From Triglochin maritima (taxonomy: Eukaryota > Streptophyta > Magnoliopsida > Alismatales > Juncaginaceae): 64,000 bases of DNA. The notes beneath the pieces were generated by a model. The model did no database searches. It was not told the DNA's origin and worked only from the letters and a program-made list of their open reading frames with translations. Made by a program: the position numbers and the translations under genes. This document shows positions 47,148 to 57,528 of this stretch, in pieces. Every line of letters starts with the position of its first letter. Position 1 is the first letter of the stretch. The stretch lies in the NCBI GenBank assembly GCA_963682175.1, contig OY821791.1, forward strand, positions 24,417,826-24,481,825, given 5' to 3'.

Positions 47148-47259
47148 CAAAGTGTTGTGATGATTTTTGTTATATCTGAAGGCAACATAATTAGTTGAAC
47201 GAGAAGTAGGCGGAACCACTTTATTTGCATTCTCAGATTGCATGCTTTTGAGATCAATG
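47148..47259 (-). CDS. DUF155 gene exon, upstream-most in window
   Basis: 112 bp. The first base completes a codon, then IDLKSMQSENANKVVPPTSR followed by STNYVAFRYNKNHHNTL. VVPPTSRSTNY is typical of plant DUF155 proteins and directly precedes the YMVVFQYG exon in relatives. The acceptor is ...tttgcag and the donor gttagt is at 47142-47147. The preceding exon, expected to end in a segment like KAYFLST, was not found between here and 48546. Confidence 0.88.
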
Positions 47260-47393
47260 CTGCAAAACAATAAGCATACTTAATATCTACCAATGAAAAG
47301 TAAAAATGAAGAAAAAGAATAACCAATGAAACAACATACTTGAAACAAATATAAATGGTTGGTCAACAATCAGCAAGAATGAACAAATTATAA

Positions 47394-48173
47394 CAGTGTT
47401 TTAATGTGCGACCGCATAAGCAATTATCACTGTCTTTACAGGAGATGATCTGACATGGGCGGATGTGAAGGAGGCTACCATTGGTCCATCACGCGGACGA
47501 CCGCGTCATGCCGCAACATCAACCTCCAGGATATTACAAACTGCTGTGGAGGAAGATTTCAACTTTAGACATCACCACGAAGCATCAACTTCATCAGTGG
47601 TGCCACAACAAGACATAGACGAGCAAGTTGTTGGTACAGATGATGAGGTAACCGAGGAAGAAGAGATTTATCATGATGACCCCAATGACTCAGATGACTC
47701 ATACGATGTAGAGGAAGACATTCCTCAGTGGGTTCATGATCAAACATATCGGTTGTAGACTAGAAATGTAGACTATTAGTATTAGATGAGATCTAAGTTT
47801 TATTCTATAGTTGTTTTATCACATTATGGTACTTGTACTTGTAATACCTATGGTTAATTAACGAAAATAAACCTAGTAGTTTGGTGGGTAGACGGGGTTT
47901 CCAGTGAGGCAATGGCGCAGATGAACTGGTTGTTTTGTCGAAGCCAAACCAACTAGGTTTTTATGGTACACATTGTTTTTATTTTTCCTAATTTTTACGA
48001 TTTTTCCTGAATTTTTACGCTTTTTACGATTTTTTACTAATTTTTGAAAAATATTAATTAAAAAAACAAAAAAACAATTAACAATTGTCGGGCCGCCTAT
48101 GCGACCGCACAATCAATTATGCGATCCTGGCGGTCCAGCTGCACAGGATCGCATAATCGGTTTTAAAACCTTG
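47394..48173 (+). mobile_element. hAT deletion derivative
   Basis: 780 bp, flanked by a perfect 8-bp target duplication AATTATAA (47386-47393 and 48174-48181). Termini are CAGTGTTTTAA and, on the other strand, CAAGGTTTTAA (9 of 11). Subterminal copies of GCGACCGCATAA-like sequence lie at both ends. It retains only the last exon of the transposase, so it is non-autonomous. Confidence 0.92.
47442..47758 (+). pseudogene. hAT transposase C-terminal exon
   Basis: Begins after a clear acceptor (tctttacag) and reads DDLTWADVKEATIGPSRGRP, ending in an acidic tail (DDEVTEEEEIYHDDPNDSDD) at the TAG/TAA region 47756-47758. A DDLTW-x-DV start and acidic C-terminus are common after the dimerisation domain of plant hAT transposases. 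The catalytic and BED-finger exons have been lost with the rest of the element. It is read in the opposite direction to the DUF155 gene. Confidence 0.65.
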
Positions 48174-48181
48174 AATTATAA

Positions 48182-48541
48182 ACAAAACAAACCGTGAGAG
48201 TAGTTATTGTTGTACAATTAATACATTGCCCACCTACTGTGAGAAGATGAAATAGTTGTAGGAAATGTAAACTAGTTTTATCAAGTACAGTGACAACTTC
48301 TCTAATTTACTCACTTTGGCCACTTGAATTGGATGATTAAAGTTGATAATCGCACACTAGTGGTAAAACAAGGAAACACGTGGCTTTGTATGGGATATAT
48401 GTCATAGTATTTTGAAATAGTTGCTTTTATGGGGGTGTTGTATTACTCATTGGTTTTTGGAGGGCACCAAAAAACAAAATTCTGCTAATTTTTTTCTCAA
48501 CCTTCTTACCTTTGGTAAGGTCTGCTTGATCTGTCCAAACG
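48182..48541. other. Spacer between hAT element and Tekay-2
   Basis: AT-rich; no exon, RNA gene or repeat recognised. Probably intron or 5' region of the DUF155 gene. Confidence 0.55.
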
Positions 48542-48930
48542 CTAGTTGTAACATCCTCAACACAACGGAAAATTTAAAATTTTTAATAACACACAATCAA
48601 CAGAGGATATTACGCAAATACTGAACACAGGTGCACCAACATATATAATATATATACGAACATCATAGTATTTCAAAAGTTGTGATTACATCAAAAGACT
48701 ATACAAATGGAAGCAGTAATCACTCGACCTCAACTGAGAGAAAGCTGGATCCGGTAGCGGTGCTCCTCTCCTCGGTCACCACCCCCAATCGCCGCTCACG
48801 GCCTGAAAGTAAACATGCAACAATGCCTGAGTTTCCTGAGGAAACCCCGTATGCCAAACTATACAATGCATGAAATGAAAGGCACCCTAGCATGCAATTC
48901 TAGTAAACAAGAAAAGCATCACAACCGGCT

Positions 48931-49372
48931 GGGCTCCAGGGCTTTTTCACCCAACCACCGCAACACACACACTCGTCGCCAAGCTGGGCTCCAGGTCTTT
49001 TTCAACCAACCGCAACTACCACAACACGACCAAGGGCTCCAGGTCTTTTTCAACCAACCCAAACGTCCAAGCGGTCTAGGTCTTTTTCAACCAACCCCTA
49101 CACGAGGTCCCTGCTCAGGCTCCAGGCCTTTTTCAGACAAACTGAACGCACTACGGAGCTCCAGGTCTTTTTCGACCAACCCCGCACAGACTAGCTGGGC
49201 TCCAGGTCTTTTTCAACCAACCGCAGCTCTCACACAGTTATGGGGCTCCAAGTCTTTTTCAACCAACCGCCGCAACACCACATTCTAAGCTGGGCCTCAG
49301 GCCTTTTTCAGCCAATCCCAAGCTTTCACACAGTTACGGGGCTCCTGGTCTTTTTCAACCTACCGCCGCAAC
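48931..49372. repeat. Minisatellite in Tekay-2 3' LTR
   Basis: About ten degenerate units with core GGCTCCAGGTCTTTTTCAAC, at intervals of roughly 33-55 bp. Homologous to 55531-56020. Confidence 0.92.
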
Positions 49373-49478
49373 ACTCGGGCACCCTAGAACACTTGCCGGA
49401 AGAACATCGGCACCACAACTCGCCCCACACGGACGACCACAACAACAACACCTCCATAGTGCAAAACTGGACACAAAC

Positions 49479-50087
49479 GGTCGACCAAACCAAAAGTTCC
49501 GGTCGACCGAATCAAGCAAATACAGGGCAAAACACCTCGACCGGCACTCCCTCGGTCGACCGTGTCCCCAAACCACACTCGTTCGGTCGAACCCAAATCA
49601 CGGGACGGTCGACCGTTTAGATGGTCAACTCCTAGGTTCAACGAACGAAACGACCAATCGGTCCAACTCCGAGCACTCCTCGGTCGACCGAATTCCTCTA
49701 GGGAATAATCCCTCTCACTCACAACAAATCCGGTCGAACGCCGAGCCCTCCTCAGTCGAAAGAATTCCTCCAGAGCGTTCCCCACGCTCAACACGCACAA
49801 GTCCGGTCGACCGAAACCACATTCGGTCGAACCGACCACACAATCCACTTAAGTCGTGGTCGGACGAAGTCATAGAGGCGGTCGACCGTTTGGATGGTCA
49901 ACGCCCTATCCGACCCATGACGGTGCACACGGTCGACCGTCAAAGGGGACCCGATCGATCGAATCTCACCAGGCTTTGCCTCCAATGTACAATCGGTCGA
50001 CCGCCACTGGGGCATCGTTCGACCGATTTGAGGCAGAACCCGAATTCTCTTCACGAACGGTCGACCGTTTGCACCAACCGGTCGACC
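49479..50087. repeat. GGTCGACC paired-dyad cluster, Tekay-2 3' LTR
   Basis: Eleven exact GGTCGACC plus about ten near matches. Paired centres are about 49482/49504, 49588/49610, 49663/49685, 49735/49757, 49808/49828, 49934/49956, 49998/50020 and 50062/50083, with spacing 20-22 bp. The cluster lies downstream of the CT-rich tract in element sense. Confidence 0.9.
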
Positions 50088-50768
50088 GATCAGGCAGTGA
50101 AATCTGCTGCATGTTTACTTACGACGAGCCGAAAGGCCTACCGTCGACTTCCAATTACTCACGCTAACTAAGTGAGCAAGCTTGACATACCGGAAGGCTT
50201 GAAGAAGCCTTTTAAGAACTGCGACGACGCCTCCACGAGCACGTCTCCCCAAAACACGATCCGTCGACGAACCTCGCGTCCAAACGACGATCAGTCACCT
50301 CCTCGACGATCCACAGCGACAACACCACCTCCAACAACCTATACGACCACGCCACAGCCCCGAGTTAGGTCAAGGTAGGGGGAAACCAAAGAAACGAGAA
50401 GGTTCGAAATAGACACTGACCTCTACGAGCTAAACCAACACCAACCACCGCCTCTGTCTCGCCAGAGCTCCGCGCTTCCACGTCGGCGCACATGAACAGA
50501 GGGAGGGAGAGGGAACTGAGAGAGAGAGAGTTGTGAGGGAGAGAGAGAGCAACGAGAGAGAGAGAGAGAAACTTCCCCCCAAATATCTCCTCCAATCAAA
50601 TCCTCACCATCCAATCCAATCCATCTCCACCACTCATCTCATCTACATTCCATCCAAGCCCTTCATCCACCTCCTTCAATCCCAGCCGTCCATCTCTTTC
50701 TCCCCTAACCACCACCTAAAGCATCCACAAAACACAATTAGGATAGGATTAGTCTCAAGATCTCATAA

Positions 50769-50778
50769 TCCACCCGCC
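50769..50778 (-). other. Tekay-2 polypurine tract
   Basis: GGCGGGTGGA on the minus strand, immediately before the 3' LTR. Confidence 0.75.
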
Positions 50779-50800
50779 TAAAAGAATTTTGTCCTCGAAA

Positions 50801-53800
50801 TCAAGACCGAAGCTCACCAAACAACTCCAGGAACTCCTTCCGGACCTCCTCCTCGATCTCCCAAGTGGCCTCTCGCTCACTGTGGTGCTGCCATCTGACC
50901 TTCACCATCGGAATGGTCCTCATCCTCAAATGATTCTCCATCCGATCCACAATCTCCACGGGTATATCCTCAAGAGACAAATCCTGCCGGATCTCTTGAA
51001 CCTCCAACTGAATCACATGAGATGGATCTGCTACGTACTTCCTCAACATCGAAACATGGAAGACGTTTTGAAGACCCGAAAAATACGGCGGCAGCGCAAC
51101 CATGTAGGCAACCTCTTTAATCCGCTCGAGAATCTCAAACGGTCCGACATACCTCGGACTGAGCTTTCCCTTCTTTCCGAACCTCATCACTCCTCGGGAT
51201 GGCGAAATCCTCACGAAGACATGGTTACCTACCTCAAACCTCAGCTCTCGCCTACTCCTATCCGCGTAGCTCTTCTGCTTGCTCTTAGCAGTCGCTAGTC
51301 TCTGCCTGATTACATCCACCTTCTCAGCATACATCTGCACAATCTCAGGGCCAACTAGCTGTCTCTCGCCTACATCACTCCAGCATACCAGTGATCTACA
51401 CGGCCTCCCGTACAGGGCCTTGTACGGTGTCATCCCAATGCTCGAATGGTAGCTGTTGTTGTAGGCAAACTCGATCAACGACAAATGTTCGTCCCAATGA
51501 CCTGCCCAATCCAGAGTACAAGCTCGCAACATATCCTCTAGCGTCTGGATGGTCCTCTCAGAGCAACGAGAGAGAGAGAGAGAGAGAGAAACTTCCCCCC
51601 AAGTATTATCTCGATCCGAAATAATACTCACGGTCATACCGTGCAGTCTGACGATCTCCTCAAGATACAACTTAGCTAGACCCTCCAAAGGTAAAGTGGT
51701 CCGAATAGCTAAGAAGTGCGCCGACTTGGTCAGTCGATCGACTATAACCCAAATTACGTCATGGAATCCCCTCCTCCTCGGCAGCCCAGTAATGAAATCC
51801 ATCGTCACGTGCTCCCACTTCCACTCTGGAAGCTTGATCCTCTGCATCGGCCCTGCAGGTCTCTGGTCCTCAATCTTCACTGCTGACAAATCAGACATCT
51901 GTCAACGAACTCTACGATCTCCGTCTTCATCCTCTTCCACCAGAAATTCCACTAAAGATCTCTATACATCTTCGTGCTGCCCGGGTGGATCGAATAACGG
52001 GATCTGTGTGACTCCTCTAGAATGTCCTTTCTCAGATCGCCTCCCTTTGGCACACAGACACGACCTCTGAACCTCAGTCCACCATCAACTCCAATACTGA
52101 AATCTAACACATCTCTGGCAGCTAACTGTAACATCCCAGCTAACTCATCATCAGCACTCTGAGCCTGAACAATACTCGAGACCAACTGAGACTCCACTCT
52201 CAGCCCGTCAATCACTGCACCTCGTGACTCATCGGTGAACGGTCTCCACTCGGTCAACGCCTCGAGCAGCTTCCACTCCTCGATACACAGACCTGCTGCG
52301 GTAACCTCCACCTTCCTGCTCAGCACATCAGCAACCGAATTCGCCTTCCCCGGATGGTACGAGATGGTGAAATCATAATCCTTAATCAGCTCGAGCCATC
52401 TGCGCTGCCTCATATTCAGCTCATTCTGCGAAAACAGGTACTTCAGGCTTTGATGGTCCGTGAACACCACGAATCGCTTGCCAAACACGTAATGCCTCCA
52501 TGTCTTCAAAGCGTGCACCACTGCCGCCAACTCCAAATCATGAGTGGGGTAGTTCCTCTCATGCACCTTCAACTGTCTCGAAGCATATGCAACCACCTGC
52601 CCGTGCTGCATGACTACGCATCCCAGTCCAACGCCTGACGCGTCACTGTAAATCACAAATCCACCACTGCCACTGGGAAGTGTCAGAACTGGAGCAGTCG
52701 TCAGCCGACTCTTCAGTTCCTGGAAACTGTCCTCGCACTTATGGGACCACACGAACTCGACGCCCTTCCACGTCAAAGCCGTCAACGTGGAAGCCAACCT
52801 GGAGAAATCCTGAATAAAACGGCGATAGTACCCCGCCAGACCCACGAAGCTCCTGACCTATGCCACACTCGTCGGGGCTCTCCACTGCGTAACGGCCTCA
52901 ACCTTCGCTGGATCTACTGAAATCCCCGCTCCCGATATGATGTTTCCCAGAAAGGCGACACTGCTCAGCCAGAACTCGCACTTTGAAAACTTGGCTTACA
53001 ACTGATGATCCCTCAAAATGCTAAGTACAACTCTCAAGAGCTCTCGATGCTGCTCCACATCTGGTGAGTAAACCAAAATATCGTCCACAAAGACAATCAC
53101 GAACCGATCGAGGTAAAGACTAAACGTCTTGTTCATCAAATCCATAAATGCTGCAGGTGCGTTCATCAACCCGAACGATATCACCAGAAACTCGTAATGC
53201 CCGTACATCGTCCTGAAAGTTGTCTTCTACACATCTTCCTCTCTGATCCTCAACTGATGATAACCGGATCGCAAATCAATCTTTGAGAATACCTGTGCTG
53301 ACTGCAACTGGTCAAACAGGTCCTCGATCCTGGGCAAGGGATACTGATTCCTAACGGTAACCTTGTTCAGCATCCTGTAATCAATACACATCCGCAACGA
53401 TCCATCCTTCTTCTTCACGAAAAATACCGGCGCTCCCCAAGGTGAGACAATGGGGCGAATAAATCCCGTATCCATCAGATCCTGCAACTGCTTCTTCAGC
53501 TCTGCCAGCTCAGCAGGTGTCATCCGATACGGCGGCTTCTACTGCGGCGTAGTCCCAGCTACCAAATCGATCCCAAACTCAATCTCTCTGTGAGGCGGCA
53601 ACCCGGAGACATCATCGGAAAATACCTCAGGGAACTCCCGAACAATCTCAATGTCCTCAAATCTCCTCGCCTCTGGATCTGGAATTACCAAAGTGGCCAC
53701 AAAAGCTATGTAGCCCTGTTGCAACAACCTCTGTGCCCTCACTGCTGATACGATCACTCTGCCTCCCCTATCCTTCACCCCCCTGATCAGCACATCCGGT

Positions 53801-54056
53801 AGACCCTTCCTCGGGATCAGAATCTTCTTCTCCCGGCACAACACTCGCACATCGTACTGCGATAGCCAATCCATCCCCAGTATGACGTCGAAGTCCTCCA
53901 TCGGCAACAAGATCAGGTCAACCGGAAACTCCTGATCTTCCGAAACAATCGTGGTGCTGGGAAGGAAGCTCCCCACAATGCCCACCAGACCGAAGGGTGT
54001 GCTGACTTCCAACGTGGCAGTCAATATCGCAGGGGTACGGCCCAACACGCTCGCAA
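50801..54056 (-). pseudogene. pol: Tekay-2 pol (disrupted)
   Basis: Tekay/Del order: the region after the protease (DLILLPMEDFDVILGMDWL), RT ([45 protein letters not shown]), RNase H (IYSDASGVGLGC, FTDHQSLKYLF), integrase and a C-terminal chromodomain (about 50815-50960, WQHHSEREATWEIEEEV). Stops lie near 53537, 53227, 52996, 52858 and 51950, and a frameshift lies near 51895 in the zinc finger (CLICQQ). In the integrase core, sequence after ISDRD is replaced by an LTR-derived GA-rich patch (51561-51607). It is therefore inactive. Sequence identity to Tekay-1 pol is high. Confidence 0.92.
51561..51607 (-). repeat. LTR-derived patch inside integrase
   Basis: About 45 bp (GCAACGAGAGAG... to AAACTTCCCCCCAAGTAT) nearly identical to 50547-50585 in the element's own LTR. 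It stands where about 33 codons around HPQTDGQS should be, as judged from Tekay-1. The reading frame is kept. Confidence 0.9.
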
Positions 54057-55034
54057 ATCGCTCCGAAATGAATGAGGTGTGGCCCTACAATCAAACAACA
54101 CTCTCGCACTCAACCCAGCAACAAAGAGTGTACCTTCCACCACCGTGCTGGCGTCTCTCGCCTCATCTGCCAGGATTGTAAAGACCCGTCCAGTCCTCTG
54201 ACCCTGTTGTGGCAGCGCAAAAGGTCGGCGACCTCCGCCTCTGCCTGCTGCTGGCGGCCTTGAATGCCTGCTGGACCCGCCTGGCCCACTCAGACAGTCT
54301 CGCACAAAGTGGCATGGTTTGCCACACCCGTGACAAACCCCACGACCCCAACACTCTCCGGAGTGAACTCTGCCACAACCTCTATACGCCTCAGGCGGGC
54401 GTGACCCACCTCCTCCGATCCGGGGCCTCTTGCCCGGGTTCCCTGCTAGCGGAGCACCCCGACGTCCACTAACCTTCCCCGGTGCTCTCCTGGCCTCAGC
54501 ATAATTCTGCTGGTAATCCTGATCGATGATCGTCGCAAACCGCACGGCATCGGCTAGCGTCTGTGGCATACTATAAGTCACCTGAGTACGGAGGGGCTTC
54601 CCTCGGCCCTTGTACAAACTTCCTCGCCCTCTGTAGCGGCGTCACACAAATCTTCGGACAGTAATGCTCCAGCGCATTGAACCTCTGGGTATAATCAGCT
54701 AGGGTCGCATCTCCCTGCTCGAGAGTCATAAACTCCTCTCTCCTCCCATCTCTGACATGCTCTGGGAAATACTGCTCGTTGAACTCCCGCAGGAATTCCT
54801 CCGCAACCTCAGACTCTCCTCTACCATCGAAGGTAGGCGGGTGATGTCTCATAAAGCGGTCGAGCATCGCTCCTGCCGCTGCTGGCTCTCCTCTGCCCGA
54901 CTGGCGATCCAACATCGCTCCCAGTCGCCCCACCGTGTCATAGAGCATCCGCCGCTCCTCAGCCCAGTCCGTACTCCCAGTATCCCAACTGATGTCACGG
55001 TCCTATGGGGAGGTCTCACGCGTCTCGGAGGCAT
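54021..55034 (-). pseudogene. gag: Tekay-2 gag and protease (disrupted)
   Basis: The start is the ATG at 55032-55034 (MPPRRVRPPHRTVT). The capsid core (FMRHHPPTFDGRGESEVAEE, FLREFNEQYFPEHVRD, YTQRFNALEHYCP) lies at 54600-54870 in a second frame. The zinc knuckle CHGCGKPCHFVRDC is near 54315. The protease site reads VLFDCRATPHSF where an active enzyme would have D-S/T-G. Frameshifts near 54950 and 54600 split it. Confidence 0.87.
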
Positions 55035-55135
55035 CTATACACAAAAAAAACACGTCAAAACCATGAATGCATGAACTAATGCAGACTCTAAAACTCTAAG
55101 GGTGGCTTCTTTGGAAAAGGACACTGAAACCGACC

Positions 55136-55147
55136 GCTCTGATACCA
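55136..55147 (-). other. Tekay-2 primer binding site (tRNA-iMet)
   Basis: TGGTATCAGAGC on the minus strand, 3 bp from the 5' LTR. Confidence 0.93.
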
Positions 55148-55150
55148 AGT

Positions 55151-56112
55151 TGTAACATCCTCAACACAGCGGAAAATTTAATTTTTTTAATAACACACAA
55201 TGAACAGAGGATATTACACAAATACTGAACACAGGTGCACCAACATATATAATATATATACGAACATCAGAGTGTTTCAAAAGTTGATTATATCAAAAGA
55301 CTATACAAATGGAAGCAGTAATCACTCGACCTCAACTGAGACAAAGCTGGATCCGGTAGCGGTGCTCCTCTCCTCGGTCACCACCCCCTATCGCCGCTCA
55401 CGACCTAAAAGTAAACATGCAACAATGCCTGAGTTTCCTGAGGAAACCCCATATGCCAAACTCTACAATGCATGAAATGAAAGGCACCCAAGCATGCAAT
55501 TCTACTAAACAAGAAAAGCATCACAACCGGCTGGGCTCCAGGGCTTTTTCACCCAACCACAGCACACACCACAGTCACGGGGCTCCAGGGCTTTTTCACC
55601 CAACCACCGCAACACACACACTCGTCGCCAAGCTTGGCTCCAGGTCTTTTTCAACCAACCGCAACTACGACGACACGACCAAGGGCTAGAGGTCTTTTTC
55701 AACCAACCCAAACGTCCAAGGGCTCCAGGTCTTTTTCAACCAACCCCTACACGCGGTCCCTGCTCAGGCTCCAGGCCTTTTTAAGCCAACCCGAACGCAC
55801 TACGGAGCTCCAGGTCTTTTTCAACCAACCCCGCACAGACTAGCTGGGCTCCAGGTCTTTTTCAACCAACCGCAGCTCTCACACAGTTACGGGGCTCCAG
55901 GTCTTTTTCAACAAACCGCCGCAACACAACATTCTAAGCTGGGTCTCAGGCCTTTTTCAGCCAATCCCAAGCTCTCACACAGTTACGGGGCTCCAGGTCT
56001 TTTTCAACCAACCGCCGCAACACTCGTGCACCCTAGCACACTTGCCGGAAGAACACCGGCAACACAACTCGCCCCACACGGACGACCACAACAACAGCAC
56101 CTCCACAGTGCA
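55151..56112 (-). mobile_element. Tekay-2 5' LTR, primer-proximal part
   Basis: Starts TGTAACATCCTCAACACAGC on the plus strand next to the primer site and carries the minisatellite. It is interrupted at GTGCA by the Athila-A element; sequence resumes at 60709. Confidence 0.93.
55531..56020. repeat. Minisatellite in Tekay-2 5' LTR
   Basis: About eleven units of the GGCTCCAGGTCTTTTTCAAC type, one more than the 3' LTR copy: an extra unit after the first. Confidence 0.92.
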
Positions 56113-57504
56113 TGATTGACATCATTTCATGCTTATATTTGTATCTTATATCCATTATCTTTCACCTAAACAATGCTATGTTACGAGTTTTAGGTTTAGT
56201 TTTCAGGAATAAATAGGTTTGAAGAGACGAAACATAAAAGGATCCAAAAGCTGGGAAAAAGGACTGGATTGTGAGATCTGGGGACCAAGATGCAATGAAG
56301 AAGGACCTGATTGCAAGACAGAAGGACCTAAGAGCAAAACAGAATACTCCACACCATCATGGGGATTATTTTACCAATTCGATAAAGGTCGGAGCTCCAA
56401 CAAGTCCAGTAACCGCATCAAAGACAAACAATACCCGAAAGAAAAGCCCACAACAAAAATGAGCAGGATCTGAACCATATAGACCGCTAATTGGCGGTCC
56501 ATTTTGGCCCAAATCCGCTCAAATTTCTCCAGCACATGTATTAGAGGATGTTTAGGCTATTTTTGGTATCGGTTTAGTCCCACATCGGGGGATTGTCCCG
56601 GATTAGCTTTTTCCATGCCTATAAATAGAACTCTTCACCTTCCATTGTAATGACTCCATATTTTAAGTGGTTATTCTTCCTACTAGAAGTGAGGCCTTGA
56701 AGCACACACTAAAGTAGGAGGATGCTACTTTTAATGTGAGTCATTTTATCAATAAATTTTTGTGTTTCTTTCATTGTTTGTTTATGCTTCTTTTTATTGT
56801 TTGTGCATGTTTTAGTTTAATCGTCTTTTATTTCTAGCTTAGTTTTAAATATGCTTTCTTTGCCTAGCTTAATAATTAGTGTAATGTTTAGTGAGTAGTT
56901 CCATCCCCTTTGGGGGGTGGAGTAGATGTACATACATGCATTAGAGAATGGGATGAATGCTTTAATTTCAATGTGTTGATTAAACATGAATGTATGCTTG
57001 CTTGTTTAAGATAGAATTTACAACTTGATGAGTTTTGCCAAAATGATTAGACACCTCTCATGCTTGTTTAGGTTCTGAAATAAACACCTTGCATATGTAA
57101 ATGTTAATCAACTAAGTTGGTGAATAGATTGATAGGTTTTGCCACACATTTAGACACTTCCTATGCATGATAAACACCACCTTCATGTGCTTAAAGAATG
57201 TATTCTACACCCACCTCTTTGCATGTGTGCACTCACTCCACCCCTTAGGGGGTTTCCATTCCTGAAATTCCAGCATTCTTGTTTTGTTCTTAGCTTAGTT
57301 CTTATTTCATCGTTTGTTTGCTTCTTTCACATTTCATACTTCTTAGCGTAGTGTAGCGTAGGTTAGCATAATCAATCTTTCTCTTCCCTGTTTTGCCACT
57401 TGATTTCTAATAAACAAGAGGCTGCTCACCTCCCTGAGGACGACCCGTACTTGCCACCGCTTCATCGCGGCCGTGCACTTGTGGTTTAATTAAAACGTTC
57501 AACA
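56113..57504 (+). mobile_element. Athila-A 5' LTR
   Basis: 1,392 bp, TGATTGACATC...GTTCAACA. Single dyad ACCGCTAATTGGCGGT at 56483-56498; TATA box at 56620-56627, 130 bp downstream. Differs from the 3' LTR at about 24 positions over 1.33 kb (1.8%). Confidence 0.95.
56620..56627 (+). promoter_or_regulatory. TATA box of Athila-A LTR
   Basis: TATAAATA; the same box occurs in the other Athila-A LTRs at the same distance from the dyad. Confidence 0.75.
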
Positions 57505-57510
57505 AGTTTT

Positions 57511-57528
57511 TGGCGCCGTTGCCGGGGA
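57511..57528 (+). other. Athila-A primer binding site (tRNA-Asp)
   Basis: Perfect TGGCGCCGTTGCCGGGGA, 6 bp after the LTR. Confidence 0.97.

Larger units (their letters stand above)
25801..47259 (-). other. Host gene segment: DUF155 / RMND1-type protein
   Basis: Four minus-strand exons with GT-AG borders join in frame across three introns of 518 bp (46630-47147), 20,185 bp (26285-46469) and 183 bp (25953-26135). No internal stop is seen in about 190 codons. The family is DUF155 (PF02582), known in plants as RETARDED ROOT GROWTH and RRG-LIKE, which act in mitochondria. The N-terminal exons and the C-terminal exon(s) expected after LGLLD were not found, and should lie right of 64000 and left of 1 or among the transposons. 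Open frames and intact splice sites suggest a working gene, but a truncated copy cannot be excluded. Confidence 0.82.
48547..50768 (-). mobile_element. Tekay-2 3' LTR
   Basis: About 2.2 kb. In element sense the order is U3, the CT-rich tract (50500-50575), the GGTCGACC cluster, then a minisatellite, ending ...GAGGATGTTACA. The start next to the polypurine tract (50769-50778) reads TTATGAG rather than TGTAAT, presumably mutated, so that border may be a few bases off. Confidence 0.87.

Noticed and set aside
47565..47747. Minus-strand frame across the hAT exon
   Set aside because: It is the shadow of the plus-strand acidic exon, which has a proper acceptor and family-like sequence.
48931..49372. 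CRISPR-like look of regularly repeated GGCTCCAGGTCTTTTTCAAC units
   Set aside because: Units are degenerate, spacers vary in length and are partly related, and the array is inside a plant retrotransposon LTR; it is a minisatellite.
48815..49620. Open frames with repeated FFNQP / GLFQP peptides
   Set aside because: They are translations of the LTR minisatellite on the strand opposite to the element; the frame shifts from unit to unit and there is no conserved start.
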